Below are positions 16,410-25,111 of a stretch of 64,000 nt of DNA, in pieces. The stretch comes from BJHQ01 sp964654285 (GTDB lineage: Bacteria; Planctomycetota; UBA11346), in assembly GCA_964654285.1 (NCBI GenBank), contig CAZZJC010000003.1:62001-126000 (forward strand), written 5' to 3'. Made by a program: the position numbers and the translations under genes. How positions within the stretch are numbered: the first letter of the stretch is position 1; the number at the start of each line of letters is the position of its first letter. Below the pieces are notes generated by a model. The model had not been told where the DNA came from. It saw only the letters and a program-made list of their open reading frames with translations, and searched no databases.

Positions 16410-17282
16410 ATGCGCTCGCCGCCCAAGAACTTCCCCGCGGCGCGGGGTTCCGGCTGCGCCGGAAGAGACGGCTTCGCCGTCCCAGGTTCATGTCTGACCG
16501 GGGGCTGCCCGCCCCCGGAACGCGCCTCCGGCGCTCTCCCGCGCAGCCTGCGGCTGCTCGCGCTGCTCCTCGCGCTGGTCCTGACCGGCGCCACCCGCCT
16601 GGCGGGCGGCGAACCGGCGCTGCCGACCGCCCCGACCGGGAGGCTCGAATGCCACGGCACCCTGGCGGGCGAACGCTTCTGGCTGCGGCTGGAACCCGCC
16701 AGCAGGGAATTCGGCGGCAACCGGGTGCTGCACCTGCTCTACACCCCGCCCGCGCCGGCGGTGGTGGCGGGTGCGCGCCTGCCCGACTGCCCGCGCCTGC
16801 TGCTCGACGCTCATCTGCGTCTGGTCGCCTACAACGGGCGGGGGACGTTGAACCGGATCGTCCCCTCCGCCAAGAAGGGTCTGGATTACGCTGTGACCAG
16901 GGAGATCTGGGTGAAGGATCAGACCTCCCAGGATCCGGCTCCAGGCAGGACGCCGGATGAAGTCCCGCAAGAGGAAAAACGCTTTCTGGATGGGCCGCGC
17001 GCCTGGGACGTGCGCCTGGCTCCGCTGCTCATCGCCCTCGCCTGGCGCAAGGGCGGCCCGGATGCGTCGGTGCGGGCCCTGGACTTCTTCGGACCAGCGG
17101 CCGAGGCGACCGTCGTGACCTGGCAGGGATACACCGTGAGCATCGCTGGTCGCGCCTTGAAGATCGAAGCTGGTGCGGACGGCCGCCTGCGCCGGATCCT
17201 CGACCCCGCCGCCGCCCCCGGATCCGCGACCGTGCTCGAACTCGCGGCCTGGATCGATCCCGCGCCGGCCCCCACCCCATGA
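16410..17282 (+). CDS. secreted protein of unknown function with a hairpin-encoded N-terminal extension
   Basis: 290 residues. A signal-type hydrophobic segment (SLRLLALLLALVLTGATRLAGG) only starts near residue 46. The preceding ~45 residues are encoded by five consecutive short-loop palindromes at 16433-16534, so the mature protein owes little to that stretch. No ATG or GTG lies in frame between 16410 and the signal segment; a CTG start is conceivable. The rest (70-290) is a mixed alpha/beta domain without a recognised family. It abuts the DUF3592-like stop and overlaps the next gene by 4 bases. Confidence 0.55.
   Translation: MRSPPKNFPAARGSGCAGRDGFAVPGSCLTGGCPPPERASGALPRSLRLLALLLALVLTGATRLAGGEPALPTAPTGRLECHGTLAGERFWLRLEPASREFGGNRVLHLLYTPPAPAVVAGARLPDCPRLLLDAHLRLVAYNGRGTLNRIVPSAKKGLDYAVTREIWVKDQTSQDPAPGRTPDEVPQEEKRFLDGPRAWDVRLAPLLIALAWRKGGPDASVRALDFFGPAAEATVVTWQGYTVSIAGRALKIEAGADGRLRRILDPAAAPGSATVLELAAWIDPAPAPTP
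16433..16534. repeat. five tandem short-loop hairpins with unrelated stems
   Basis: Perfect palindromes in series: 16433-16447 (CCCCGC, loop GGC), 16448-16464 (TTCCGGC, loop TGC), 16467-16481 (GACGGC, loop TTC), 16498-16518 (CCGGGGGC, loop TGCCC) and 16522-16534 (GCGCC, loop TCC). Stem sequences differ completely while loops stay 3-5 bases. They lie inside the 5' coding region of the gene starting at 16410. Confidence 0.85.
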
Positions 17283-18463
17283 CCAACCCCCGCACGTCGC
17301 GCCGCTCGCCCACCCTCCGTCTCGGCGTCATCGCCCTGGCCGCCCTGGCGGCCGCCGGGGGGGCAGGCTGCTCCCGCTCAACCAAGGTCCAGGTTGCGCC
17401 CGCCGATCTCATCCTGGTCCGCACCTATGGATTCGACTCCACCGTCGCCGACCCGCAGCCGGCCTGGTCGCCGACGGGGAACCGGATCGTGGTGCGCGCG
17501 GCTGGCGGCTTCGCGCTGCTCGAAGAAGGCGTGGGCAAGCAGGATTACTTCACGGCGACGACGCAGAAGGATTGCTACCACCCGGCCTGGATCGACGCCC
17601 GGCGCTTCGTGCATGGACCGGCGAGCAACATCCTCGCCCTCGCGGATGGCCGCGTCGTACCCACGACCGAAGGCATCACCCTGGTCACGATACCAGAGCA
17701 TCTGCAGCCGGAACGCAAGGCGCTGGCGAACTGGGGCTACCGGCCGCGGGTCGGCGACTTCGGTCGGGGCCGCTCCCGGTCGGTGGTGGTGCAGGTCGTC
17801 GACAAGATCGTGGTGCTCGATCCTGATACCGGTGAAAGCACCGATTTCGCCGATGGGTTCTACGCCGAACCGCAGCCCGACGGCCCCGGCATCGCCTGGC
17901 AGGAGACCCCGGTCTTCGAGGAGGACCGCTGGACCGCGAAGAACCAGCGCCGCGGCCGTTTGGTCGTGCGCTGGAAACCCGGCGTGACCAGCACCGTGAT
18001 GGGCGGGGTCCAGCCGCGCTGGACGAGCGACGGCGGCGTGGTCTGCACCGTGATGCGGGATGAACCCGGACCCAAGGCCGACTGGTGGTCGAAGGGTACC
18101 GACGTGGTGTTCGTCGCCGGCCCCGACGCCGAGCCGGTGGTCATCGCCAAGGACGCGCGCGACCCTGCGCCGCATCCACGCTGGACGATCACCGCGGTGA
18201 CGCGTTCCTCCGGCGGACTCGGCCTCGCCGGCCGCAGCGGCGGCGTGCTCGCGCTCGCCGATCTCAACGCCCAGACCGCCGACATCGGAACCCAGCCCGC
18301 CTGGAACGCCGACGGCCTGCGCCTGGTGGCGGTCGAGCCGGGGCAGGGCGCGGTGACGGCGATGCTCGGTTCCCGCAAGGATGCCAAACCGTCGCCGCAG
18401 GCGTTCCTGCGGGTGTACGTCTTCGGCCTGCCCCAGGCGCATGCCGGCGGCGGAAAACCCTGA
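17279..18463 (+). CDS. TolB/WD40-like beta-propeller lipoprotein
   Basis: 394 residues with a hydrophobic leader ending in AAGGAGC; Cys31 is a plausible lipidation site, although the -3 position is not the usual Leu. The remainder repeats the propeller pattern of TolB-like proteins, e.g. DPQPAWSPTGNRIVV, HPAWIDARRFV, QPRWTSDGGVVCTV and QPAWNADGLRLVAVE. These blades often scaffold envelope protein complexes. It overlaps the preceding gene by 4 bases (ATGA), so the two are probably translated together. Specific role unknown. Confidence 0.65.
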   Translation: MTNPRTSRRSPTLRLGVIALAALAAAGGAGCSRSTKVQVAPADLILVRTYGFDSTVADPQPAWSPTGNRIVVRAAGGFALLEEGVGKQDYFTATTQKDCYHPAWIDARRFVHGPASNILALADGRVVPTTEGITLVTIPEHLQPERKALANWGYRPRVGDFGRGRSRSVVVQVVDKIVVLDPDTGESTDFADGFYAEPQPDGPGIAWQETPVFEEDRWTAKNQRRGRLVVRWKPGVTSTVMGGVQPRWTSDGGVVCTVMRDEPGPKADWWSKGTDVVFVAGPDAEPVVIAKDARDPAPHPRWTITAVTRSSGGLGLAGRSGGVLALADLNAQTADIGTQPAWNADGLRLVAVEPGQGAVTAMLGSRKDAKPSPQAFLRVYVFGLPQAHAGGGKP

Positions 18464-18528
18464 GCATTGGCGCGAGCGGGCGAACCCTCGTCCTGGCGGG
18501 TACCGCGGCCGGGCCTAGCCTGTCGCGC

Positions 18529-19143
18529 ATGTCCCGTCCCCGATCGCACAGCGCCATCCCGTCCCGCCGCGCCAGCGTTTCCCGCACGACGCGCGAAACC
18601 GACATCAGCGTGACCTGGGATCTCGATTCCTCGTCCGCGTCCAGCATCGACACCGGCATCGGCTTCCTCGACCACATGCTGGAGGCGCTCGCCAAGCACA
18701 GCGCCACCGGGTTGACGGTGTCCTGCAAGGGCGACCTCCACATCGACGGGCACCACACCAGCGAAGATGTCGGCATCGTCCTCGGCCAGGCCCTGCGCCA
18801 GGCCCTGGGCGACCGCGCCGGCATCGAACGCTTCGGCCACATCGCCTGCCCGCTCGACGAGGCCCTGGTCGAGGCGACCATCGACATCAGCGGCCGCCCG
18901 TGGCTGGCCTACCACCTCGAACCCAAGGCCGCCCGCCTGGGCACCTGGGACACGGACCTCATCCCGGAATTCTTCGGCGGCCTGACCGACCAGGCCCGCA
19001 TCTGCCTGCACCTGCGCCAGCTCGCCGGCCGCAACAGCCACCACATCGTCGAAGCCGGTTTCAAGGCCTTCGCCCGCGCCCTGCGCCAGGCGATCGCGGT
19101 CACCGGCAGCGGCGTGCCGAGCACCAAGGGAGTGCTGGGCTAG
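18529..19143 (+). CDS. hisB: imidazoleglycerol-phosphate dehydratase
   Basis: 204 residues, the normal monofunctional HisB length. It catalyses the sixth step of histidine synthesis, dehydrating imidazole glycerol phosphate to imidazole acetol phosphate with Mn2+. Diagnostic metal-binding motifs are GFLDHMLEALAKHS, DGHHTSEDVGIVLG and GRNSHHIVEAGFKAF. The start (MSRPRSH) gives ~20 extra residues before the conserved RTTRET. No other his gene is nearby. Its TAG stop lies in the palindrome CTAG that also supplies the stop of the convergent gene. Confidence 0.95.
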   Translation: MSRPRSHSAIPSRRASVSRTTRETDISVTWDLDSSSASSIDTGIGFLDHMLEALAKHSATGLTVSCKGDLHIDGHHTSEDVGIVLGQALRQALGDRAGIERFGHIACPLDEALVEATIDISGRPWLAYHLEPKAARLGTWDTDLIPEFFGGLTDQARICLHLRQLAGRNSHHIVEAGFKAFARALRQAIAVTGSGVPSTKGVLG

Positions 19144-21980
19144 GCGCCCTCGGCCAGCACCGCCGCCGCGTGGCGGGCGTAATGGCCGTGGAGGTCGTCG
19201 CGATAGGCGAGGAGAATCCCGCGCGCGCGATCACGACCGCCGCAGCGCCACAGCGCGACCGCGAGGTGGATCTCGCGCAGGCATCTCTCACGTTCGATCG
19301 TGCAGATGCTGTCCGCATCGGCGCTGCGCAGGAAACCACCGAGATCCGCCTGCGCATGCCCGGCCATGCCGGGACGGGCGAGCAACCCGCTGAGGATCGC
19401 CTGGGCCTGCGCACCCGCAGCGGGATGCCGTGCGACGAGGCGGGCGCAGGCGAGAGCGATCGCCCGGACATGGCTGAGCGCGGTGTCATCGGGGAGCGCC
19501 TCGGCCCAGCGACCGATGGTGTCGATGCCATCTGCCGCGCAGCAATGGGCGTATGCGACCAGCCGTGCATCGATCGGGCTCATCGTCGCGCCGAACTGAT
19601 TCATGCCGGTGAAGCGCCACCCCTTGTCCCAGACGTTGCCGGCGAGCAGGTCATGCAGGACCGGCGCAGCCTCGAGGTGACCCTGCATGCCGAGGACGAG
19701 CGCGGCGCGTTCCCGGTGCTCCGTATCAGTCAGGGCCTGGCGCAGGGCCGGCAGCGCGGCCTGCGGAAAGGCGAAGGCGGCTGCGACGCTGACCAGTTCA
19801 GCGAAACGGGTGGAGATCAGCGCGCTGACTTCAGTATCGGGCAAGGGAAAGCTGTCGCCGAGGCTCGTCACCTCAGCCGGCAGGTGGCCCAGGGCGACAA
19901 GCCGTTCCTGCAGCGTCCGCACCGGCAGCGCCTGGGTGCCGAGGCCGGTCCTCACCGCCAGCGCGACCGCGACGCCGGCGCTGAAACCGGCATTCTGCAC
20001 GTCGGCCTGCATGCGCACCACCGGCAGCACATCGCGATGCGCGCTCATGCCCAGGCCGGTCACCAGCAGGCCGTCGACGCCCTGCGGCAGCAGGCAGCGG
20101 TACGGCACCCAGGCGTGCATCGGCTTCTTGTCCATGGCGTGGACCATGAATACCGGATGGATGGTGAATCCATGGCTGTCGAAGTTCGAACTCGCCCGCA
20201 CCACCGCATCGGGAAACCGCCGGTCGCAGCAGATGTCGATCGGAGTCAGTTCGTACTGGCCGCGGATCTGGCGCCGTTCGCGGCTGTCGATGATCGGCGC
20301 GGTGTCCCAGGCCTGGGGGAACTTGCGCCGGGACCGGATCAGGATGCGGGTGGCGTCAACCTCATCGCTGTCGTCGCAGAAATCATGGTCGCTGTTCTGG
20401 TAGTCGACGCGGGGATCGACCGGCGACAGGCCGGTGCCCTGGACCGCGATGTGGGCTGCGGTGATCACCCGGCACGGCGCGCCGGCCGCGGCGGCGAGAT
20501 CCGCCGACCCGGACGCGTCCACCGCCGCGCGGCAGCGCACCAGCCCGGCGCCGTGTATCCCGGCGACCAGGGCGCCCGTGATGCGCCCATCGACCACGCC
20601 GGCGGCGACCGCCTGGCAGCCGAACCAGCAGCGGCCGTCCGCCTCATCGAGCATCCGCAACCAGGCGTCCTGCTTATGCTCCAGCACCCAGTAGATGCCC
20701 TTTTCCTTGGGATAACGCGGTTCTCCGTAACAACCGTGCACGCGCTGATTGAGTTCGGCCGTGAATCCGCTGCGGTTGCCATACCAGTAGCGGCTGATCC
20801 GGCCCAAGGTGCCGACGCCACCCAGACGATGCAGGCGCTCGATGACCAGGGCGGCGGCCCCCTCCCGCGCCGCCGCAATGCCGGCAGCGGCCCCGCCGGT
20901 GCCTCCGCCCACGACCAGGACCTCCGTCTCGCCCAGAGGAGGAAGCCGCGTGTCGTCCAGCGGCAGCGTCTCAAGGCCGACGCTGGTCGGGCGGAATCCA
21001 CCGCGATCGCCGGCCAGACGCATCCCGCACGCCGTTCCGGGCAGGCCGGCGGATGCGGGGATCGGAGCGGGCAGGAGTTCCCGCGCCAGATGACCACCCA
21101 GGCGATCACCGACCGCAGACAACGCCGCCGGCGCCGCGATCTCAGCAGCGACTGCGCGTTCCAGATCTGCCGCCGGACCGAGCACCCACAGGCGCGGCTC
21201 TGGCGTGGCCAGCGCCGCGAGAGCGAACGTGCCCGATCCCGACCAGGCATCGGCCCGGCGACCACCCCGGACCCCGACCGGCGGCAACCACCACGACCAG
21301 TCCGACATGCCGACGCAGCGCGGGTGGAAGGCCTTGAGCTGGATCTCGGCCTGCAGGGCATGCAACGCGGTCGCTGACCAGGCACGGAGGTGGACCTCGT
21401 CCCGTCGGACGGCGAGCGTCAATCCGGCGCCCGCCCCGGCGAGGGCCATCGCCGGCCCGGTTTGCGGCAGCCTCTCGCCGGCCTGAGCCAGCATGGCGGT
21501 CTCGACGACGAGCGTGCCGCCCGACCAGGCGTCAAAGGCCAGACCGGCCTGCCGGGCGAACGGCGCGCTGTGGCCGGCATCGACCACCGCCCGCGCCACC
21601 ACCGCGCTGCGGCCACCGCGATGCGCGATGATGGTGCCGCACACCTGCCCGGCCGTGTCGCGCACGACCCCGCAGGGCAGGGATCCCAGGATGACCTCGA
21701 CGCCGGCCTCGATCACCGCCGTCTCGCAGGTCGACTTGGCGTGCAGCGGCGAAGGGCAGCGTCCAGCGGGAAACAGGTCAGCCGCCAACGAGTCGCCGAT
21801 CGGAGCGCCCGGCTGCAGGCGCAGGTAGGCGGCGACATCGTCGCCGAGTCCGCCCAGCGGCGCCGCGATCAGCACGCTGAGTCCGGCCCGTCGCGCCGCC
21901 AGGGCGCAGGCGCAGGCCCCGACGCTGCCACCGAGGATGAGCAGGTCGACGCGGTCGGCGATGGCGATGCGGGTATCCAT
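19140..21980 (-). CDS. FAD-dependent oxidoreductase with two FAD-binding modules
   Basis: 946 residues. An N-terminal nucleotide-binding motif (VDLLILGGSVGACACALAARR) is followed about 375 residues later by a second, canonical one (TEVLVVGGGTGGAAAGIAAAR) with the LGGVGTLGRISRYWYG segment of the FAD_oxidored family. The C-terminal ~220 residues are helical and HEAT-like. The start is placed at MDTRIAIAD, just ahead of the first fold. The second module probably does the redox work; the first may be a degenerate duplicate. The AraC gene at 22065 is divergent, with 84 bases between starts, and is the likely regulator. Substrate unknown, probably a carbohydrate derivative. Confidence 0.75.
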   Translation of the reverse strand: MDTRIAIADRVDLLILGGSVGACACALAARRAGLSVLIAAPLGGLGDDVAAYLRLQPGAPIGDSLAADLFPAGRCPSPLHAKSTCETAVIEAGVEVILGSLPCGVVRDTAGQVCGTIIAHRGGRSAVVARAVVDAGHSAPFARQAGLAFDAWSGGTLVVETAMLAQAGERLPQTGPAMALAGAGAGLTLAVRRDEVHLRAWSATALHALQAEIQLKAFHPRCVGMSDWSWWLPPVGVRGGRRADAWSGSGTFALAALATPEPRLWVLGPAADLERAVAAEIAAPAALSAVGDRLGGHLARELLPAPIPASAGLPGTACGMRLAGDRGGFRPTSVGLETLPLDDTRLPPLGETEVLVVGGGTGGAAAGIAAAREGAAALVIERLHRLGGVGTLGRISRYWYGNRSGFTAELNQRVHGCYGEPRYPKEKGIYWVLEHKQDAWLRMLDEADGRCWFGCQAVAAGVVDGRITGALVAGIHGAGLVRCRAAVDASGSADLAAAAGAPCRVITAAHIAVQGTGLSPVDPRVDYQNSDHDFCDDSDEVDATRILIRSRRKFPQAWDTAPIIDSRERRQIRGQYELTPIDICCDRRFPDAVVRASSNFDSHGFTIHPVFMVHAMDKKPMHAWVPYRCLLPQGVDGLLVTGLGMSAHRDVLPVVRMQADVQNAGFSAGVAVALAVRTGLGTQALPVRTLQERLVALGHLPAEVTSLGDSFPLPDTEVSALISTRFAELVSVAAAFAFPQAALPALRQALTDTEHRERAALVLGMQGHLEAAPVLHDLLAGNVWDKGWRFTGMNQFGATMSPIDARLVAYAHCCAADGIDTIGRWAEALPDDTALSHVRAIALACARLVARHPAAGAQAQAILSGLLARPGMAGHAQADLGGFLRSADADSICTIERERCLREIHLAVALWRCGGRDRARGILLAYRDDLHGHYARHAAAVLAEGA

Positions 21981-22064
21981 GCCCTGAGCATGACCCAGGT
22001 AGACGGCCCGAGCCAGGGAGATGCCTGGACCAGGTCGGACGTGCATGGCATATTCTGGACACCG

Positions 22065-22886
22065 ATGCCTGGATCAGCCGATTTTCACCGGATGGATACT
22101 GGATTCGGCGTGGTCGAATTCAGCCTTGACCGATGCTATGACGCAGCGGTGCCCGCGTCCGGCAACCAGCGGGCCCACCGCGATCCCGTCTGGTGCGCCT
22201 GGATCATCCGCAGCGGCGGCGTGAGCGTCCGCCATGCCGACGGCAGGCTGGACGCCGGACCGGGCGTCCTGGTCCTGCTGCCGCAGGGGTTGCGGCGCGA
22301 CCAGCAGTTCATCCCCGGTTCGTGTATCGCCTCCCTGCGGCTGCGGCTGCGCCGCGGTGACGGGTCGCCGCTGTTCCGCCACGCTCCCCCGGCCGCCCTG
22401 CCCGCCCCGCCCGCGCTGGACGCGGCGATGCGCGCGCTCGCCGCCTGTCAGCCCGATGGCGACCTTGCGGCGGCAGGCCAGCGTCTCGCCGCCCTGGGGG
22501 CTGCGCTCGCCCAGTGGTGGCTGGCATGTCTCCGGGCCGGCTGGCAGCCCAGCGGGCGTGTCGCCCTGGATCCGCGTCTGGGGGCCGTCCTGTCGCTGCT
22601 GGAAGCGCATGGGCGCATCGCTCCGGCACCATGGAAAACGCTCGAATCCGTCAGCGGCTTGTCGCGACGCCAGCTCGATCGCCTGTTCCGGGCCCGGTTC
22701 GGTTGCAGTCCGGCGGCCTGGCTGGCGGAGCGCTGCGGCGAACGCGCCACCGCGCTGCTCGCCGATCCGGGCCTGCCGATCAAGCAGGTGGCGGAACGCT
22801 GCGGCTTCGCCGATGCCAGCCACTTCGTGCGCTGGTTCCGCCGCCATCGTGGCGCGACACCCGGCCGGCTGCGGCTTGGGGTCTGA
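22065..22886 (+). CDS. AraC-family transcriptional regulator
   Basis: 273 residues. An N-terminal cupin-type sensing half (SLDRCYDAAV to about residue 120) is joined to a C-terminal double helix-turn-helix of AraC type, with LESVSGLSRRQLDRLFRARFG and PIKQVAERCGFADASHFVRWF. Such regulators sense a sugar-like ligand and activate adjacent catabolic genes. It is divergent from the FAD oxidoreductase and ends 9 bases from the convergent URO-D-like gene. An alternative start lies at 22092 (MDTGFG). Confidence 0.88.
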   Translation: MPGSADFHRMDTGFGVVEFSLDRCYDAAVPASGNQRAHRDPVWCAWIIRSGGVSVRHADGRLDAGPGVLVLLPQGLRRDQQFIPGSCIASLRLRLRRGDGSPLFRHAPPAALPAPPALDAAMRALAACQPDGDLAAAGQRLAALGAALAQWWLACLRAGWQPSGRVALDPRLGAVLSLLEAHGRIAPAPWKTLESVSGLSRRQLDRLFRARFGCSPAAWLAERCGERATALLADPGLPIKQVAERCGFADASHFVRWFRRHRGATPGRLRLGV

Positions 22887-22895
22887 CGCCCGGGA

Positions 22896-23993
22896 TCAGT
22901 ACCGGCATTCCTTGGCGGCGTCCGCGAACGCCTGGACGTTGTCGGGATGGCCGAGGAAGAAGTGGTCGCTGGGCGAGCAGATGTAGCCGCCGTTGGGGCA
23001 GGCCGCGAAGCAGTCGCGCACCATCCGCCGGACCGTGGCGGCATCACCGCGTTCGAAGCCCGCGTTCTGGTCGAAGCCGCCGACGAAGAACAGGCGATCC
23101 CCGACCTTGGCATGGGCGGCGGCGAGATAGCAGTCCCCGCCCATGTCCTCCGGGGTCATGGTCTCGAGCCCATCGGCGCCGGTCTCGGCGACCAGGTCCA
23201 GCATCGGCATCACCCCGCCGCAGAGGTGGTAGATCGCCTTGGTGCCGTGGTCGTGGAAGGCCTGGTGCTGGATGCGGTCGTAGGGCAGGCAGAAGCGCCG
23301 GAACAACCTGGGCGAGATCACCGTGGACGATCCCGCCCCGCCGCCGGTCTCGACGAGATCATAGGGGATCCGGCCCCCGACCTCGATCGAACGCAGCTTC
23401 TTCGCCAGGATCACCTCCAGGCAGTGCGCGAGCCAATCGGGCCGGTCGTTGGCGGCCATGATCGCCGGTTCGGTGCCATACAGGTAGCAGAACGACTGCC
23501 ACGGGCTGCCCTGGCCGAAATCATAGGGCCAGCCCCGGACGATGCCGTGCGGTCCGATCCGGTTCTTGGCCGTGATCACCGGCGTCCAGTCGATCCGGAT
23601 CGGACTGGGGGCATAGCGTTCGAACAGGTCCCAGTCCGCATCGGTGACGATGAGGTGCTTGGTATCCCAGCCGGTGTACTTGTCCTTGGCGCATTCCTTG
23701 ACGAGCACGCCACCCGGCGTGTGGATGCGTTCGGTCCAGTGCAGGTAGCCGTCGCCGCCCAGCACGGGTTCGCTCTTCTCGACCCGCCAGTTGGAGTGGT
23801 CCTCGGGGCTGAATTCGTAGATCGGCGCGACATAGACCACCGGATCCATGCCGAAATGCGCGTAGGCTGCGTACTGGTCGACCCCGCCCAGATGCGCGCG
23901 CAGCCAGGATCCCATCCACGAATGGACCTGGCAGGGCAGGCGGTCGGCCTTCTGGCGGTTGATGGCGGCGAGGAAGCGTTCGCGTCCGTCCAT
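22896..23993 (-). CDS. uroporphyrinogen-decarboxylase-like methyltransferase family protein (second paralogue)
   Basis: 365 residues. The start at MDGRERFLAAINRQ is supported by AGGAG just upstream on the minus strand. URO-D-fold features include the zinc-type ligands AIYHLCGGVMPM and a late Cys in GGYICSPSDHFFLG, the arrangement of corrinoid-dependent methyltransferases, not HemE. It diverges strongly from the paralogue at 8591. It lies 196 bases downstream of phyH on the same strand, so the two may share a transcript under the AraC regulator at 25112. The methyl donor is unknown and no corrinoid protein is present. Confidence 0.75.
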   Translation of the reverse strand: MDGRERFLAAINRQKADRLPCQVHSWMGSWLRAHLGGVDQYAAYAHFGMDPVVYVAPIYEFSPEDHSNWRVEKSEPVLGGDGYLHWTERIHTPGGVLVKECAKDKYTGWDTKHLIVTDADWDLFERYAPSPIRIDWTPVITAKNRIGPHGIVRGWPYDFGQGSPWQSFCYLYGTEPAIMAANDRPDWLAHCLEVILAKKLRSIEVGGRIPYDLVETGGGAGSSTVISPRLFRRFCLPYDRIQHQAFHDHGTKAIYHLCGGVMPMLDLVAETGADGLETMTPEDMGGDCYLAAAHAKVGDRLFFVGGFDQNAGFERGDAATVRRMVRDCFAACPNGGYICSPSDHFFLGHPDNVQAFADAAKECRY

Positions 23994-24189
23994 GGGCGGC
24001 TCCTGGAGGCTGGGACCACGGCTGAACCGGAAGGGCTCAACCGATGAAACGCTGAGGGACAGAACAGGATGAACGACGCATCGGCGCAAGGCAAATGACC
24101 AGCCTGCAATGGATCATGAACCACTGCATTTCCCTCTGCCGAATCAGCCGACTGAGGATCCGCCCACAGGCGATCGCGGCTTCTTCGGC

Positions 24190-25029
24190 TCAGTGCCCCT
24201 TGGGCCACAGTCCTGGGTGCCGTTCCATCCAGGCCCGGTTCACCTGGCCCGGATCGCCGTAGGTGTTGCCCGCGCGGTCGCGGCCCCGCGCCAGGTAGAC
24301 CGCGAAGCCATCGGCCTGCGGATGGTGCTTCACCGCGGTCGAGGTGTAGCGCATGGTGTAGCCGCAGCGCCGCTGCGGGCTGGTGTTCGGGGCCGAGCCG
24401 TGGATCAGGCGGCCGTCATGCAGGCTGGCCTGGCCGGGAGCGAGCACGCACGGCACCGCCTGGGCGGGATCGAACTGGCCGGCGACGATCTCGTTGCGGA
24501 ACACCGCACGATCGCCGGCATCCAGATCGCGGTAGACGGAATAGCCGGCCGCCCCCTGGCGATGGCTGCCGGGGATGACGTGCATGCAGCCGTTGGCGAG
24601 GGTCGACGGATCGATCGCGAGCCAGACCGTGACGACCTCCATCGGATCCATGCGGCCCTTCCAGTACGCCGAGTCCTCATGCCAGGGCACGCGCTTGCCG
24701 TCGCCGGCGGTCTTGCAGATGAAATGGCTCGAGAACAGGCAGATGTCGGGCCCGAGGATCGGTTCGACGAGATCGAGCATCGCATCGTCGAGGAGCCAGC
24801 GCATCAGCTCGGGGTAGGCGAAATGCGGCACGTCCATGTGCTCCGGGCTCTTGCCGTGGCCTTCGGCCTGCCAGCGCACGAAGAGATCCTCGAAGCAGCG
24901 CTGGAGTGCGCTGAATTTCTCCGCCGGAAACACCGGCTGGCTGGGCAGCAGGTAGCCGTCGCGCCGGTAGCTGGCGACCTGTTCCGGGGTGATCCGTGGA
25001 TTTTCACGCAGCAATGCGGTTTGGTTCAT
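24190..25029 (-). CDS. phytanoyl-CoA dioxygenase (PhyH) family Fe(II)/2-oxoglutarate oxygenase
   Basis: 279 residues. The iron-binding facial triad is visible: WHEDSAYW (His and Asp) and a distal His in DGRLIHGSAPN, with RRCGYTMRY supplying the 2-oxoglutarate Arg. Members hydroxylate small molecules using O2 and 2-oxoglutarate. The start at MNQTALLRENP is preferred over a longer frame because it follows GAGG. It is divergent from the AraC regulator at 25112 and upstream of a URO-D-like gene, which suggests hydroxylation or demethylation of a shared substrate. The substrate is not deducible. Confidence 0.82.
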   Translation of the reverse strand: MNQTALLRENPRITPEQVASYRRDGYLLPSQPVFPAEKFSALQRCFEDLFVRWQAEGHGKSPEHMDVPHFAYPELMRWLLDDAMLDLVEPILGPDICLFSSHFICKTAGDGKRVPWHEDSAYWKGRMDPMEVVTVWLAIDPSTLANGCMHVIPGSHRQGAAGYSVYRDLDAGDRAVFRNEIVAGQFDPAQAVPCVLAPGQASLHDGRLIHGSAPNTSPQRRCGYTMRYTSTAVKHHPQADGFAVYLARGRDRAGNTYGDPGQVNRAWMERHPGLWPKGH

Positions 25030-25069
25030 GTGGTCCTCGACCGCCATCCTAACCGGCAAGGGTCGGGGA

Positions 25070-25106
25070 TCTTCTCCTAGGATGTCGGTCTTCTTCCCCC
25101 AGGATG
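25070..25106. promoter_or_regulatory. possible direct-repeat operator between phyH and araC-type gene
   Basis: Two similar blocks, TCTTCTCCTAGGATG (25070-25084) and TCTTCTTCCCCCAGGATG (25089-25106), lie in the 82-base divergent space. Direct repeats about 20 bases apart suit AraC-family binding. The second block overlaps the ribosome site of the regulator. Confidence 0.3.
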
Positions 25107-25111
25107 ATCAC

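Noticed and set aside
18900..21377. Plus-strand open frame of about 825 codons opposite the FAD oxidoreductase
   Set aside because: The opposite strand has clear FAD motifs. This frame is compositionally biased with no recognisable domain.
22896..23993. Calling the URO-D-like genes hemE
   Set aside because: Both keep the H-x-C and late Cys pattern of zinc methyltransferases and lie in catabolic contexts, not with haem genes.
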